Assembly: GCA_008694505.1 (NCBI GenBank)
Contig: VZDJ01007749.1
Coordinates: forward strand, 360,048-424,047
Direction: 5' to 3'
Length of the DNA: 64,000 nt
DNA from: Cyanoderma ruficeps
Lineage: Eukaryota; Chordata; Aves; Passeriformes; Timaliidae
Shown here: positions 12,628 to 25,100 of the stretch, piece by piece
Layout: each line of letters starts with the position of its first letter
How positions within the stretch are numbered: position 1 is the first letter of the stretch
Notes under the pieces: generated by a model
The model's database searches: none
Seen by the model: only the letters and a program-made list of their open reading frames with translations
Told to the model about the DNA's origin: nothing
Position numbers and translations under genes: made by a program

Positions 12628-13111
12628 TTTAGGAATGTGTAAGGCATTTTGGTAAGTTAATTGTAAGATTCAGGATGAAGACTCGTCAAACTGAAGTCCC
12701 TTCCTTTGAACTGTCCTCTTTCCCCTGGAGAATGAAAAGAAAAATGGTTACTGAACTGGGTCTCACCATTATTCTCACGGCAGCTCAAGCCCCAAAGCAT
12801 TCCACAGATGGACCAGGTCCTGCCTGTGGGGCAGAGTGGACGGTGACCACCATCGCATCTGGTCTCAGGGTTTCCCAAAAGCCACCCAAATGGTTTCTGG
12901 CAGCAAGGACCACCTTGCCTCCATTATTAAACTCCTGCCTGCTGCACACTGCCCCAGGGCCTCCACCAGCATCAAGGGGAGGGACATGGCCACCATCAGT
13001 ACCATTTCCTGAAGCTGTTCTTTCAACTTCTTCACCATTTCTCTCTCTTTGGCCAGCTGGTAACCTTCAGTAGCTCCTGTAGTTTGGTTGCTGCCTGACC
13101 CAGATCCTTTG

Positions 13112-13141
13112 TTAATTTTTTTTTTCTTTTTCAAGTCTTTC
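13112..13141 (-). CDS. RRBP1: RRBP1 last coding exon, literal reading ends early
   Basis: Acceptor catgtag ends at 13142. The exon reads ERLEKEKK in the family frame, then meets ten A in a row (13116-13125 as T on the + strand). Read literally the next codons are Asn and TAA (13114-13112). The expected continuation, LTKDLGQAATKLQELLK, is present immediately downstream in another frame, so the A run is one base too short or two too long for the ancestral frame. Further downstream the frame is broken again near 13057-13062. A sequencing error, a real polymorphism or real C-terminal erosion would all fit. Confidence 0.7.
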   Translation of the reverse strand, partial: ERLEKEKKN

Positions 13142-16100
13142 CTACATGACAGTCAAAAGATGGCACCTGCCTGAACCTCCCTTAGCCGCCTGGTGACTTT
13201 TCCCCCCTTCAAAATACCTCAGGCCACCTTGGGTCTGCATCAAGCTGTCTCAGTGACCACAGGCCAGGGGAACACCCAGTTCCTGCCTCAATAGGGAGAA
13301 CAGGCACCCCCCCAAAGCTCTCTGGCTCCTTGGAGATACCGTGTGCTAAGACTGGATGGTTTCCCAGTGGGTGAAAAGCCCAGCCTGTGAGTGTTTGCTC
13401 AGGGCATCACACTGATCTCGGCATGCAGGGATGCAGTGGCTGTGGCCCTGCTGTCCTTTAGCCACAGTGGAGCTCTCAGTGGAGCTCCTGCAGGGTAACC
13501 ATAGACCTTGCTCCCCAGTCCCTCAGAAACGATCAATCATTCCCATAGTCCTGCTCAGATGTGACTTTTGCTGTCATGGCATGGGCAACTCACCTTGAGA
13601 TGCTGGGCCTCCTTGTCTGAAGCTGCTGCATGTTCAGCCAGTCTCAGCTTTTCCAGCTCTGCTTGCAAGCTGCGTGCTAAACTCTGGGCCTGGAAAGGGA
13701 CACACTCAGTAAGCACAGAAGCCAATGGTGCCAGCATCTCTGACACATCCTGCTCCAGCCATCCCTGAGTGCCCGCTGGGTGTGTCCTGCTGAAGAGTTG
13801 GGTGGTCCAGACACAAGGCATTGCATGTGCTGATCCAGCTTCCACCAGGGAGATGGCATTTCTTGCTTGAAGCAGCAGGACACCCAGCTAAAGCCCATAA
13901 CCCTCAAAGGAAAAAGCTTGCACAAGACATGGGGGGACTGGGAGAGCTGAATTTGAGGGGCCAGTGATGCCACATGGCTTTAGCACAGCTGCTGTAAGAA
14001 GCCCTTCAGATATGGGAGGGAACGTCTCACAATGATGTCTGAGGTGTGGACAGTGATGGGGAAAAGCCTTCAGATTAATTCTTCAAATTAATTCTTGGGC
14101 TTCATTAGCAGCCAAGAATCCAGGAAGGCTTTGCAAACCCTGGTATCCTCGCCCATACCAACCTCCTCCAGCTCCTGTGCCAGCTTTTGCCGCAGCATTT
14201 GCTCCTTCTCCGCCAGTGTTTCATTCTGCTCCAGCTGGGTTTTCAACTGTGTTGAGAAGAGGGGAAAACACCCAGAAATAAGTTTTAAAAGACTCAAGAA
14301 ATGAGCTAGGAGGGACATCACTAAGAGCTGGGCTGGAAGAAGAAATAAAAACAGAAGCTTTCCCCATGGCACCAAAGGGCAATAGGTACTAGCATACCCC
14401 CTCTGCTGCGAGATTGCTGATAGCGAGCCTGGGATGTGGGATGGGAGGCATCCCATAGAGAAAGATGTGCCTGGCAGGCCCCCATGACTGGAAGAAGGCT
14501 CCACAGTTAACAGGATTAAAGGAGAAAGAACACTACCACTGGTGAGAGGTGTCAGCCTGGAAGGAAACAGCTGCTGCCAATGCCCTCAGCCCAGCTCCAG
14601 CAAGATTTATGGAACTTCTATAATCCTAATCCTCCCTGTCTGGGAAGGGATCCCGGCACAGCTCAGTCAGGCTGTTGGCCCCTTCCTCTGAGGAGACTCT
14701 GAACCCCACAGGGCACTGTCACATGGCAGTGCTGGCCCAAGGGCTTGCAGCATGTCCTGCCTGCATCCCCCAAATCCTGCCAGCCTGATGCCAAGACAGA
14801 GGGCTCCCAAGTGGAACAGCCTGGTGAAAGCTAACTGCTGTGTTCCTTATGAAACAGGATACATGGTTAATGGGGGGGTGCTGGGCTGGCTCCCCCCCAG
14901 CACAGCTGTGACAGCCCTAAACAGGGTCATGTACAGTTCTCCATGCGGTAAGAGATGGTGACACAAGACACGGGACATGGTTAAGGGTCAGAGCCTTCCC
15001 AGGAGTGGTCTCACCACCCTAACCTCGAGGGGTGCAGGCTCATTTGACTCAGCTGGTAACCCCACCACTTCTCCCTCCTGTACGTGGCTCTTCACCTCAC
15101 TCAGCTGCTGCCTGACCTGAGGGATGAGCAGCAAGCCTGGCTCAGTGACACACCCCTGTGCCACAGCCTTCACACGACCCACAGGGGCCTACAAATAAAG
15201 CCTGCCAGCTTTTTGGCTTGCACACCAGCTGGAATGCCTGGAAAACCACCTCAGTTTCTGCCAGAGTGGTATCTAACCTGGGCAGCTGGAGGCTCAACAG
15301 CTCTTAGGGGTGCAGAGCAGATGCTTCTACCTCATCTGCTCAGAGACGGATGGACGGATGGATGGATGGACGAACACCCAAACCCCTGCCCCAGGGTGGT
15401 GTTGTGGTGACAAATATCCAGTGGTGGGGCAGCTGGGTTTTTCTGCTACACACCAGCTTGAGCAAGCCTTGCTGCTCTCCCTTCCTTCCCACCCCCATCA
15501 CAGGAGGAAAGAGGCAAATAAAAATCTCCTCCTGGGTTGCAGCAGTCACTTCTGAATATGTGGTTCCCAGCAGCAGCATGTTTGCCCATGCAATGGCTGT
15601 GCCTTCCTGCCCTCCCTCAGCCCACAGGAAGGGTGCTGGCCCCACAGCTGCTTTGCAAACCAGCCCCAAAGACGCAGCAGGGCAAGTCCCAAGGTCCCTC
15701 CTTACCAGGGCGAGCTCCTTGCTCTGCTTCTGTGTTTCAGTCTTTGCTGCCTCCAGCTGCTCCTGGGACTCTGACAAGAGCTGGCTCAACTGCCAAGGAG
15801 AAAAAGAAAGGAAAAAAAACAAACCAAACCAACCTCCTTTTATGCACTAGGTTTTGGAACTCTTTGGCCCAAGGAAGCCTTTTTATGATGCAACATCTTC
15901 CCAAAGAGGTCATGCTGACCTGCCTGCTGATGCCTGCTCAAGCAGAGACAGCCATGGGACAGGTGTATCTCACCTGAACCACAGAAATCACACAGGTCAC
16001 CCAGGAGCAGCACACAGCACCTCCATAGAGATCTCCCCGACCCATCATCTTGCCCATGACTCTTGGCTTTAGGAGTCTACAACCCAGACTGGAGCAACCA

Positions 16101-19100
16101 TCTCCATCTGTTTCCTCCATCTTTGTAAAGCTGTGGGTCCTTAATTCCTCAAAACGTGCATGGGTGGAGAGTCAGGGTTAGAAGAAGGTGAGGAAGGTGA
16201 AGAAGGCAGCAGCCTCCACACTTACGGCTCCAACTTCTTTTGTGTAGTTCTGGCGCTCGGAGCTGGCTCTCTCCAAGTGATTTTCCAGTTGTGTTTCCAG
16301 AAGAGAGGTGTATTCCTTTAGCTGTATTAAAAAACAGGAAAGCAGGAGAGGATTGATTGTTTGAGGTCCAACACATCCCAAACATCCTGCCTGCCCTCTC
16401 CAAGGCAAGTCAGGAGATGGGGCCTGACTTGACCCAAGCACAGTGTGCATCTCTCTGGCACACGTGCAGAGACCTCCCCTCCCCAAAAAACCTCACCTGA
16501 TCTGTGCCCTGCAGATCTGCTTTCAACTTCTCCACCATACCTTCCAGAGATTTCAGTTGCAGGTGTGACTGAAGCAGAAAGGATCCAAGAAGGACACTGA
16601 GCACCTTTGGCTCAATCAAAAACTGGCTGCTGTTTGACTCCCACCTTTCCCACTTCATCCTGTAGCCATCAGGTAGAGGTCTGATAGTCAAGGGGAGCTC
16701 CACAGAGGAGCTCTCCTTCCCAGGGAAGACAAGTCTAACACACACAGGCCATAAATGGTGGTGCAAGGCAACAGCCTTTGCCTGCAGCATTTCAGGTGGC
16801 TGCAGTCAGCTTTCAACACCTGAGAAACTGGCCCAGACTCAGCACAAGCTGAAAGCACTTTTTGGTTTGGAAGCAGCAATTTTTCAATGAGGTGGCATGG
16901 ACTTCATTACTAAGAGAGGTCAAGCTGCCAGAAAAAGCACTTAAACCCAGGCAGATTTTTGAAGAGGCCTTTACAGATGCTGAAGTTTTTGGAAAGGAGC
17001 AATTGACCTCCTCTCCACCAAGAGGCAGGATTGCTCTGGGAGCTGCCCTAGGCACCAGATGTTCTTCCCATCATGAACACCATCAGCGGCCACGTCACCC
17101 TGTGCAAGGCTACACCAGCCCTCAGCAGTGCTGGCGCTTCAGAAGCCAGAAGTGGGCTGAGAAATCAAACATCTCTTGTACAACAGCTTCCCCCACCTCC
17201 CTGCAGTCCCAGTTAACTCCAAAATGCCATGTGATGGATGGGAAGCAGCCAGACCATGGAAAATAGCTCAGTCTCAGTTCTGCATTCAAGAGGGAAGGTT
17301 CTACATGAGGTAGGCTTTTTGTCAGCTGGCTTGGTGACAGAAGGGGTAGATCTGAGGGAGAAAAGAAAGTTCCTGTGTCTTGGTGTTCACAGATGGCATG
17401 AACATTGAGGGCCACCAACCAATTTATAGCAAACAGATCCCCTCCTCCTGGAAGTTCAGCTCCAGGAGCACCCCAGGTGTATCACCACCACGCACCTTTT
17501 GGAGCTCCTCCTCAGAGGCTGTGAGCTTTGCCTTCCACACCTGCTCCTCCTCCTCCACACTCTTCTGCAGGTTTCGCAACATCCCTTCCTGTGGGCAAAG
17601 CCTCAGCTGAGCCCAAACCTCCTCCAGCCCCCACCAGGCTGAGCAGCGTAAGGGCTGGAAGCGTTGGCATACTCAAAGCCTCTCCAAAGATTTGGGCCAA
17701 ACAACAGGTGACAGAATCAGGTGAGACTGGGGGCTCCTAATCCCTATTCTGGTTCAACCACCCCCGGTCATCAGAGCTCTTGCTGCATCTCATCCCATCA
17801 CCACCAGGAATGTTTCCAACACAATTAGGCTGAAGAAGAGCTCTAGAAACTCAGCTTTATCCTGTTCCTCTGTCTCACTGACAAATACTCTACCACAAGA
17901 CAGTCCCCCCCAGCACACCAAAGGATGCCCACCCTGAGCTTGTGGGCAGCCTGGGCTGACAGGAGACCTCTCCAGAGGGATTTCCAGTGGGAAGCCAACA
18001 CCATGCAAATGGCAGAAACTTACTGTCTCTGCGAGGATCGTTCTGTACTGCTCACATTCTGCTTGTAAAGTGCTTTGCGCTTCTTCTGCCTCTTTTAATT
18101 TAAGAGCTGAATCCTAAAAGGAGAGGGAAGGGAAGGAGAGAAAGATGAGAAGAAGAAACATGTGACTCTCCAGCACACCCTCGCCCCTCCACTTTCCAGC
18201 CTTCCCTTACTGGTGGCGCTGTTGTGATCATCTGTTGCTTTAGCACATCCACAGTCTTCTCCTTAAACTCCTGTAGCCACGTGTCATAATCCTGAGTTTG
18301 GAAAAAAGAGAACAAGAAAGGAGGATGCTTAGACATCTCTCCTTCCCATGTGGAGGTGGCTCTGGGGCAGGGGGGTCTGAGGAAGCCTGTCCCACCTGCT
18401 GTGAGGACACAGTGACTCCCGGGAGGGCGGAGAGAAGCATCTGCTTGGTTCGCGTCTGGAATGCGTCCAGCTGTTGGGCCAGCTCTTCCTGAAAGAGGGA
18501 CAAACTGCAATGGATGTAGGCACCTGCTGGCCAGGCTGACAACACTGGTCCTGCTTTTCTGTGCCTACAGGGCTGGGGAAACCAGCCAACACAGAAAACT
18601 GCTCATGCTGCAAACCACAAAAACATCACTTCCAGTTCAACCATCTCCCTAGTTCCCCAACCATGACCAGTACCAGAGATGCATGGCCCTCAAGAAAAAT
18701 TTTGGAGAAGCCTGCAGAAGAGTTGGGCCAGCATTGTTCCTAAGCAGGCAGGCAACCCAGGACAGGCCTCCCCAGTGGTTTGGGGAAGGTGAATGTTTCC
18801 CTTCCAACATCAGGGAAATGCCAGGCTCACCTTTGCTTTTGTAGCAGCAAGCAATTTCTCCTCGCATGCCTTCTCCACCATGGTCAGTGCTTCCATTGCC
18901 TTCCAGTTCTTTTCCCGAAGGTCCTGTGGAGACCACACAGAGAGGGCAATAAGCCACACTGCGTGCCAAGGGCCACAAAGCTGCTTGCTGGTACTGCAGG
19001 GGATTTCAAAGCCTCTGCTTAGGGAATTGGATTTGGTCAGGAGTCTTCCATCCCATGCCCACAAGCATTCCCTTCTCCCCAGTCTTTCCAGTGGCTCCAC

Positions 19101-22100
19101 ACATCCCATTGCTCTGGCAGTGCCCTGGATGGGGCAGGAGCTCCAGAAGCATGCTCACGATGCCTGCAGGGGACACAGGCCACGTGCAGGGATGCAAGGT
19201 GTCCTCCACACAAGTGACACCACCTTGCAATAGAGGGATAAGGAGCAGAGGAGCAGGAAGGTGTGAAGGAGCCTTCTCAGAGATTGCCTTGGCCCTACCA
19301 GGGTAGGATCTCTCTGTCTTACAAGGTTCTAAACCTTTCCAAGAGAACAAAGGACAGACATGTTACCTCAGGCAGCCCACCAGCTCCAGCTGCACACCCT
19401 GCCAGGGATATTCCTGCTCTCTGCTAGACGAGGCAATGCCTCCAGGGCTCTCTGGTGCTGGAAGCACCTCTGGCCACACCCTGGAGCCATCAGTAGGTGA
19501 CCACGATGGGTTGTCTGTCACTCACATACGTTGTTTTTCACCTTCTGTTGCTCCACTGCCTCCCGCAGCTGTGTGGCTTCCCTTTCCAAGGCTGAGAGCT
19601 GGTTTGTCTTCTCCTGGAGTCTGGAAGGGCAGGATGCAGGAGTGAGCCTGAGCAGTCACCTCCCTCACAGGCAGCAAGCTCCCAAGATGGAGACCATAGC
19701 CCTTCCTATCCTGGTCTGCTCTAGAATCTACACACAGCAGTAGGAAGAGGGAGCAGGACTAAAAACCACAACCATGGCAATACTGGAGTGGGATGTGGTT
19801 TTCTGGTTTTATTGCTGGTACAGCAATAAAAATCAATCAAGTAACTGGCTGGCTGTACACACACAAAAAGAGAAAGAAACAACCTGATGCAAAGGCCAGG
19901 AATTCCAGCTTGCACAAATGGGACTGCTCCTATCCATGGCTGATTAGGCTGAGAGAGCCCACAGCTCTGCATTTTGAAAGTACCATCCCACTATCTTGAG
20001 TAATCCTAAATCAGGGCTGCCAACCAGAGAGCTCCACACCCTCAGATCCCCCATCTGCCCTGAAGCGACCCTCAGTTTGAGCAAACCAAGGTTCAGGTCC
20101 TTGAGAAAAACTACACAAGTCTCTTGGGGTCTCAGGAAAACTCAACAGTTGCCTTCCTTTAGAGGGATGCTGGATGTTTGCTGGCAATGGGGGCATCTGA
20201 GAAATCTTCCCCCCATGCAAAGCCTGGGCCTTCTTGAAGGTACCCAGCATGTGAACAAGGAACAACAGGCAGGACTCATGACATGGGAAACTCCAGTTAA
20301 GTGCCAGGAAACCTTTCTGTGCTGCAGGGTGGGATAAGAGGTTATCAAACACTGGAATAGGGACCCAGAGTGGTGGTGGATCTCCATCCCTGGAGATACC
20401 GGGAAACATCTTAAAAAAACTTCCTCTGGTTGGCTCAACCTCGAGCAGAGACTTGGACCAGAGACATCCCACACCCAGCACCAACACCAGCAGAACCTCC
20501 TGTTCTGTAGGAGTGGTCAGACTCCATGTGCCTGCGTGCAATTCAGTCCTACTTCAGCATGGACTGGCTGTTACATGGGCCAGCACCAGAGCCAATTAAT
20601 ATTTTAAACATCACTGTTGGCCAGGATTGACCTTGACTTCCCAGCTGGGCAAGCCCCAAGCCTGCCTGGAAGGCAGGAAGCCCTCAGCCACAGGCTCAGT
20701 GCTCAAGAAAGCCTGGGACATATGGACAGCAAGCTGGAGGAGCCACTGCAAGATGTGCACCTGGACCCACCTTGACTGCAGCTGCCTTATTTCTGCTTCA
20801 TTGGCTGCCTGGAAGAGAGAAAGCACCAGGCATGTGATACAGGTCAGCCCTTTCTGTGGCATCCCAGAGAGGATCTCAGAGCACAGATAACTCAGGGATT
20901 ATGGAAGCAGTGTCACCCACTCCCCTCCTCCCACCCCAATTAAATGAGCACACAACCTGCAGGTCTCTGTCTTTTTCTGCCTCCCGCATCTGCCCTGCCT
21001 CCAGCAGAGCTTCGATGGACTTGATCCTCTCCAGAAGCTTTGTATTCTCCAAGGTGGCATCCTGCAGTTTCCCTTTCACACTGTCCAACTCCAGCAGCTT
21101 ACTTTTAACCTCTGCCTCAGAGTTCAACAGCTTGGCCTGCAGTTCTGTTGGAGGGAAGGGTGACAAAAACAGTAGAGCAGGTGCAAACAAACCTGGGGGA
21201 CTCCCCACCCTGCTCTGTGGACTCTAAGATCCACAGAGGATCTTAGCCAAAGAAGCCTTGGCCATGGATGCTTTGAGGAGGCATAGAAAGGGCAGGCAGG
21301 GATGCAGGACAGCACAGGAGAAAGGCATTGGAGTAACATCCTGGGAGAGAACCATGGACCAGCCCATGTCTTGCTCACACCAACACCAGGCAGCCTAACT
21401 CATCCCTGGGTCCACTTGTCCTGCCCCAACTGGCTCCTCCAAGCTCTCAAAGTCTCCAGTCTACCCTACAGCCCTCTCCATGCTGACCCCAGCTCCTCAC
21501 CAGCAATGCTCTGCTGCTGCCCTTTGGTCTTTTCTGCATCTGCCAACAGGCTCTTGTAGCTGGTCTGGGTTTTGCGGAGCTCGTCACTGACCTCATCCAG
21601 CCTCTTCTGCAGCATCACCTCTGCCTCCCGTTGGTAACCCTGCAGAGCAGGAAGAGAAGGTTTCCTGGAGCATGACAGACACGCCAGACAGTTTGAAGCA
21701 AAGCTTCATGTGTTACATAATCTTACTTTTAAGCTGTGTTTTGCGAGATTAAAGTCATCCTCCTGCCAAGATCCCCCTGAGCACAAAGCACCCTGCGTTA
21801 TGCTCGCATTTTATCCCATGCCAGCCCTCACATTGGGAAGTAGACAATACCCAAATGTCTCAGTCCTGGGCTAATTCCATGGCCAACCTCACCTCTGGAG
21901 AGCTCTGAAAATCCTCTTAGAGCCCTGGTTCAAACCACCTCAGCCCAGCAGGGAGAGGTGCTGGCACGGGGCTTTGCATAACAGACACCCAACCACATTT
22001 CCACACGTGGAGGAATTTTCTGTGCAATTTGGGCCAGGGAATACTTTTTATTTTCCATCATAGAAAGCAGGTAGGAAGAGGCTTGGCCAGGGCAGGCATT

Positions 22101-25100
22101 TTGAGGGGGAAGGCAAAGGAGGAGGAGAATGAGTTGCAGCTTTACAGGTACAAGTGGCACCCTTGCAGAGGGAGAAAAATTGCTTTGCATGGCAGCAACA
22201 GGAAAAGGTAAACCAGCAGGCCTGCCTCTGTCCATGGCATGCTTTCAGCACCAACAGGAAAGTAGAACTGCTCTGGTTTTTGAGGATTTGACTCAATATC
22301 CTCAGCTCAGAGCTCCAGGTGTTACTGTGGAACCCTAGGGAGAACTCTAGCACCTTAAGGACACCCCTGACTTTAGCGTCTTCCAGCTAATGTGATTTAT
22401 TTAATTAGCATTAAGGCGTGCAGCAAGCTGACAGCCCTGGAGTTCTCCCAGAAGTATGTCTAGGAGCTCCTACTTTGAGCCCAGGAGGCAGCTCCTGCCT
22501 TCACACCAGCTGTGTGCTCACATCACCCTCCTTGCTCATCACCTGCAAAAGCAGCAGGAGTTGAATGCAGCCCACCAAAAGGAGAGCCACATCCTCAGGC
22601 TCACAAAAAATTAAGAGCAAGGATATGGGAGGCCCCTTGCTCCAGGAGCTCCTCTACAAAACTATTTTGGCATGTGCAGATAAAGGTCTCCTCCACCACA
22701 GCCCCTTCTTGAAGAAGCCAGAGCAATTCAAAGCACATTCCTGAGGAACATCCCTCACTCTGTCAGCTACACCGGGATTAATGCTCCCAGCACACACATT
22801 AGCAACATCCCAGCAGAATGCCAGCAGGAGCAGTGTCAACATCCCAAGAAGATGCTCTTCCCTGTGTGAGCACAGCCTGCCTGCCAGTAACACACCTTTG
22901 TGTGCTCAGAGGCTCTGCTTGGGAAGTATCCTTTCAACACCCCAAAAAACCCCAAACCCAGCCACTCCCTGCTGGCAACCAAAAACGCCACAAGCTCCAT
23001 CTCCTACACCAGGGAGAGAGAGCAACAAGCTTCAACCATCTGAGTTTGAAAGAGAGAGCACATGCAGAAGAATGGCTTCAACCAGGGCATCTTGCTCCCT
23101 GGGCTCTGATGGTGATGCTACACAAGGGGTACATGGAATGTGACAAGCTAATGGGGGTGAGAACAATTACGAAACCTGCCAGGCAGCTTCCTTCCCAACC
23201 ATGGACATTCACTTCCCTCCTAGCCCTTCCCATGCCATGTGCATGGATCCCCTGCCATTTAGCCACCCATCTCTGCAAGGGGAGAGTGTTTGCTGGCGCC
23301 TCACTGACCTGCAGCTGCTCAATTCGCTTCTCTGAGGCTGCCGCTTTGATCTCCCAGCTCTTCCTCTGCTGCTCCTCTTGCTGCAGCACCTCCGACTTCT
23401 CAGACAGCTCTTTCATCAGCCTGCTGCACTCCTGCCTCAACTTGGCCAGCTCAGCATTTTGCCTGCAGCAACAGAAGCAGGGTTACTTCAGCCCACAGGC
23501 CAGCCAAGCCTCTCTGGTGTTGGCTGGGGGAAACACATCCTCCTGTGGGCCTGATACCGAACTTGAAATGGTGAACTTTGTTTGCCTGTTTCTAGGACAC
23601 TCCTGATCCTTCAGGGAGGGGGTAGAAAGAGCCAACAAATTACTTCTAAAAAGTCATGTTTCAGTCACAGGAAAGATTCCTTTCTTATGAAGTAGAGAAC
23701 ATGTGGATCTGTGTTCCCAGACACAATAGAAACACTACAGCTGAAGTCCACTCTGTAATTACTTGTCTGCTGTTAATCACCAGTCATTTCAGACTGTCTA
23801 TAAAAAGGAGTGTGAAATTCTTCTACCTGGCTCCTATTTGTTCTGCACACACTGGGCTGGGCTCTGTTCTCTGCAACATCACTCCCATCAAAGAGCCAGC
23901 TTCATTTCTTCTCAAGTTTGAAAGTATGAGTTCCCCTATTGGGGAAAAACACCACAGTGCCTTCTGATCCCCTCTCCCCCCTCCACTGCCTGTTGGTTCT
24001 GGGATCAGCACAGATGACCCCAAAAGAGAGAGGATTCCCTGCCCTTTCACTTGGGAAGAACATCCTTGTTTCTCCTGGTGCACCCCCAAAAGCCATTTGG
24101 CAAGCTCTTCCTCCCTCATCCCCTCCTCTATCTCCAGCTAATTGGGGTGTCTGTAGAAGCATCTTTGGGAAAGGGGGTGGCCAAGCCAAAGTCTGCCAGA
24201 GGGCAGCTGCAGGCTCTGCCCCTTCCCCCAGTCTTACTTGCTTTCCATCTGGCTGGTAGCCTGGTTGAGGGCATCCCTCAGGATGGAGTTCTCCTGCTGC
24301 AGGCGAGCCAGCTGTGTGTTGGGGCCATTCTCCAGCTGCTCCTGCAGGGTCCGGATCTAGAGGAGTCCAACAGGGGTTAATGCCACCACCAGCCCTTTTG
24401 CTGCCCCTGTTGAAGCCCACAAGATGAGCAGGAAGGACTTACAATGCAGGGGAGTGCCTGCTGATGCTGACAGCCCTCAAGGGTGTGACATCCCATGAAG
24501 ATGCTCCAATGTGCCTCTTCTCCCAAGAGGTTTGGAGGGGGCTTAAAGGGGTTGGGAGGGCAGTATTTGGAGCATTTAGGAGGTATTTAGTGGGTCTTAG
24601 AGGGTGTGGGGGGACCTGAAGGGGTTCGGGAAGGGATTTGGGGGAGTTTAAGGGGTGTTTAGGGGGGCTTTAAAGGGGTTTGGGGGGAACTTGGGCACCA
24701 CAGCCCAGGAGCACTGCATGGTATCGCTCCTCCCCGAGGCTCTTGCCCCTTCCCACAGTTCAGCCTTCTCCAGAAGGTCACACATCTGCCACCAGCAGCC
24801 ACCTGGCAGAGGAAAGAGGCAGGTGTAGAGCACAGCCTGAGGCTCACCTTGCCCTGGAGCTGCTGGGTCTCACTGACGTGGTCCTGGTAGCTGGCCTGCA
24901 TCCGTGCCTGCATTGCCATAATTTCCCGCTCACGGGCCAGCAGCTGCTCCTTCAGCTTGTCCTCCACAGCCACTGCCTTGGCCCGCTCAGCTGCCAGCTC
25001 CTTCCAGGAAAGAAGGTCCCCAGTTAGTTCTCAGAGCACAGGTTTCCCCATTTTAAGAGGATGTGGCCTCCTTGCTCAGCAGAATACAAAGTTTAGCCCT

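Larger units (their letters stand above)
12181..13111 (-). other. RRBP1: RRBP1 3' UTR (3' limit uncertain)
   Basis: Non-coding sequence downstream of the literal RRBP1 stop codon on the - strand. Reverse-orientation AATAAA signals are at 12622-12627 and 12594-12599, followed on the - strand by T/G-containing sequence, so the main end is probably near 12.57 kb. AT-rich UTR-like sequence and a 16-base A run (12285-12300, + strand) continue beyond, so a longer isoform is possible. The first part of this interval still shows remnants of the ancestral C-terminal coiled-coil code (see findings). Confidence 0.5.

Noticed and set aside
22818..23606. A 262-codon + strand open frame
   Set aside because: It lies antisense to RRBP1 exon 7 and its introns, and shows no family resemblance. 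The - strand coding exon explains part of the openness.
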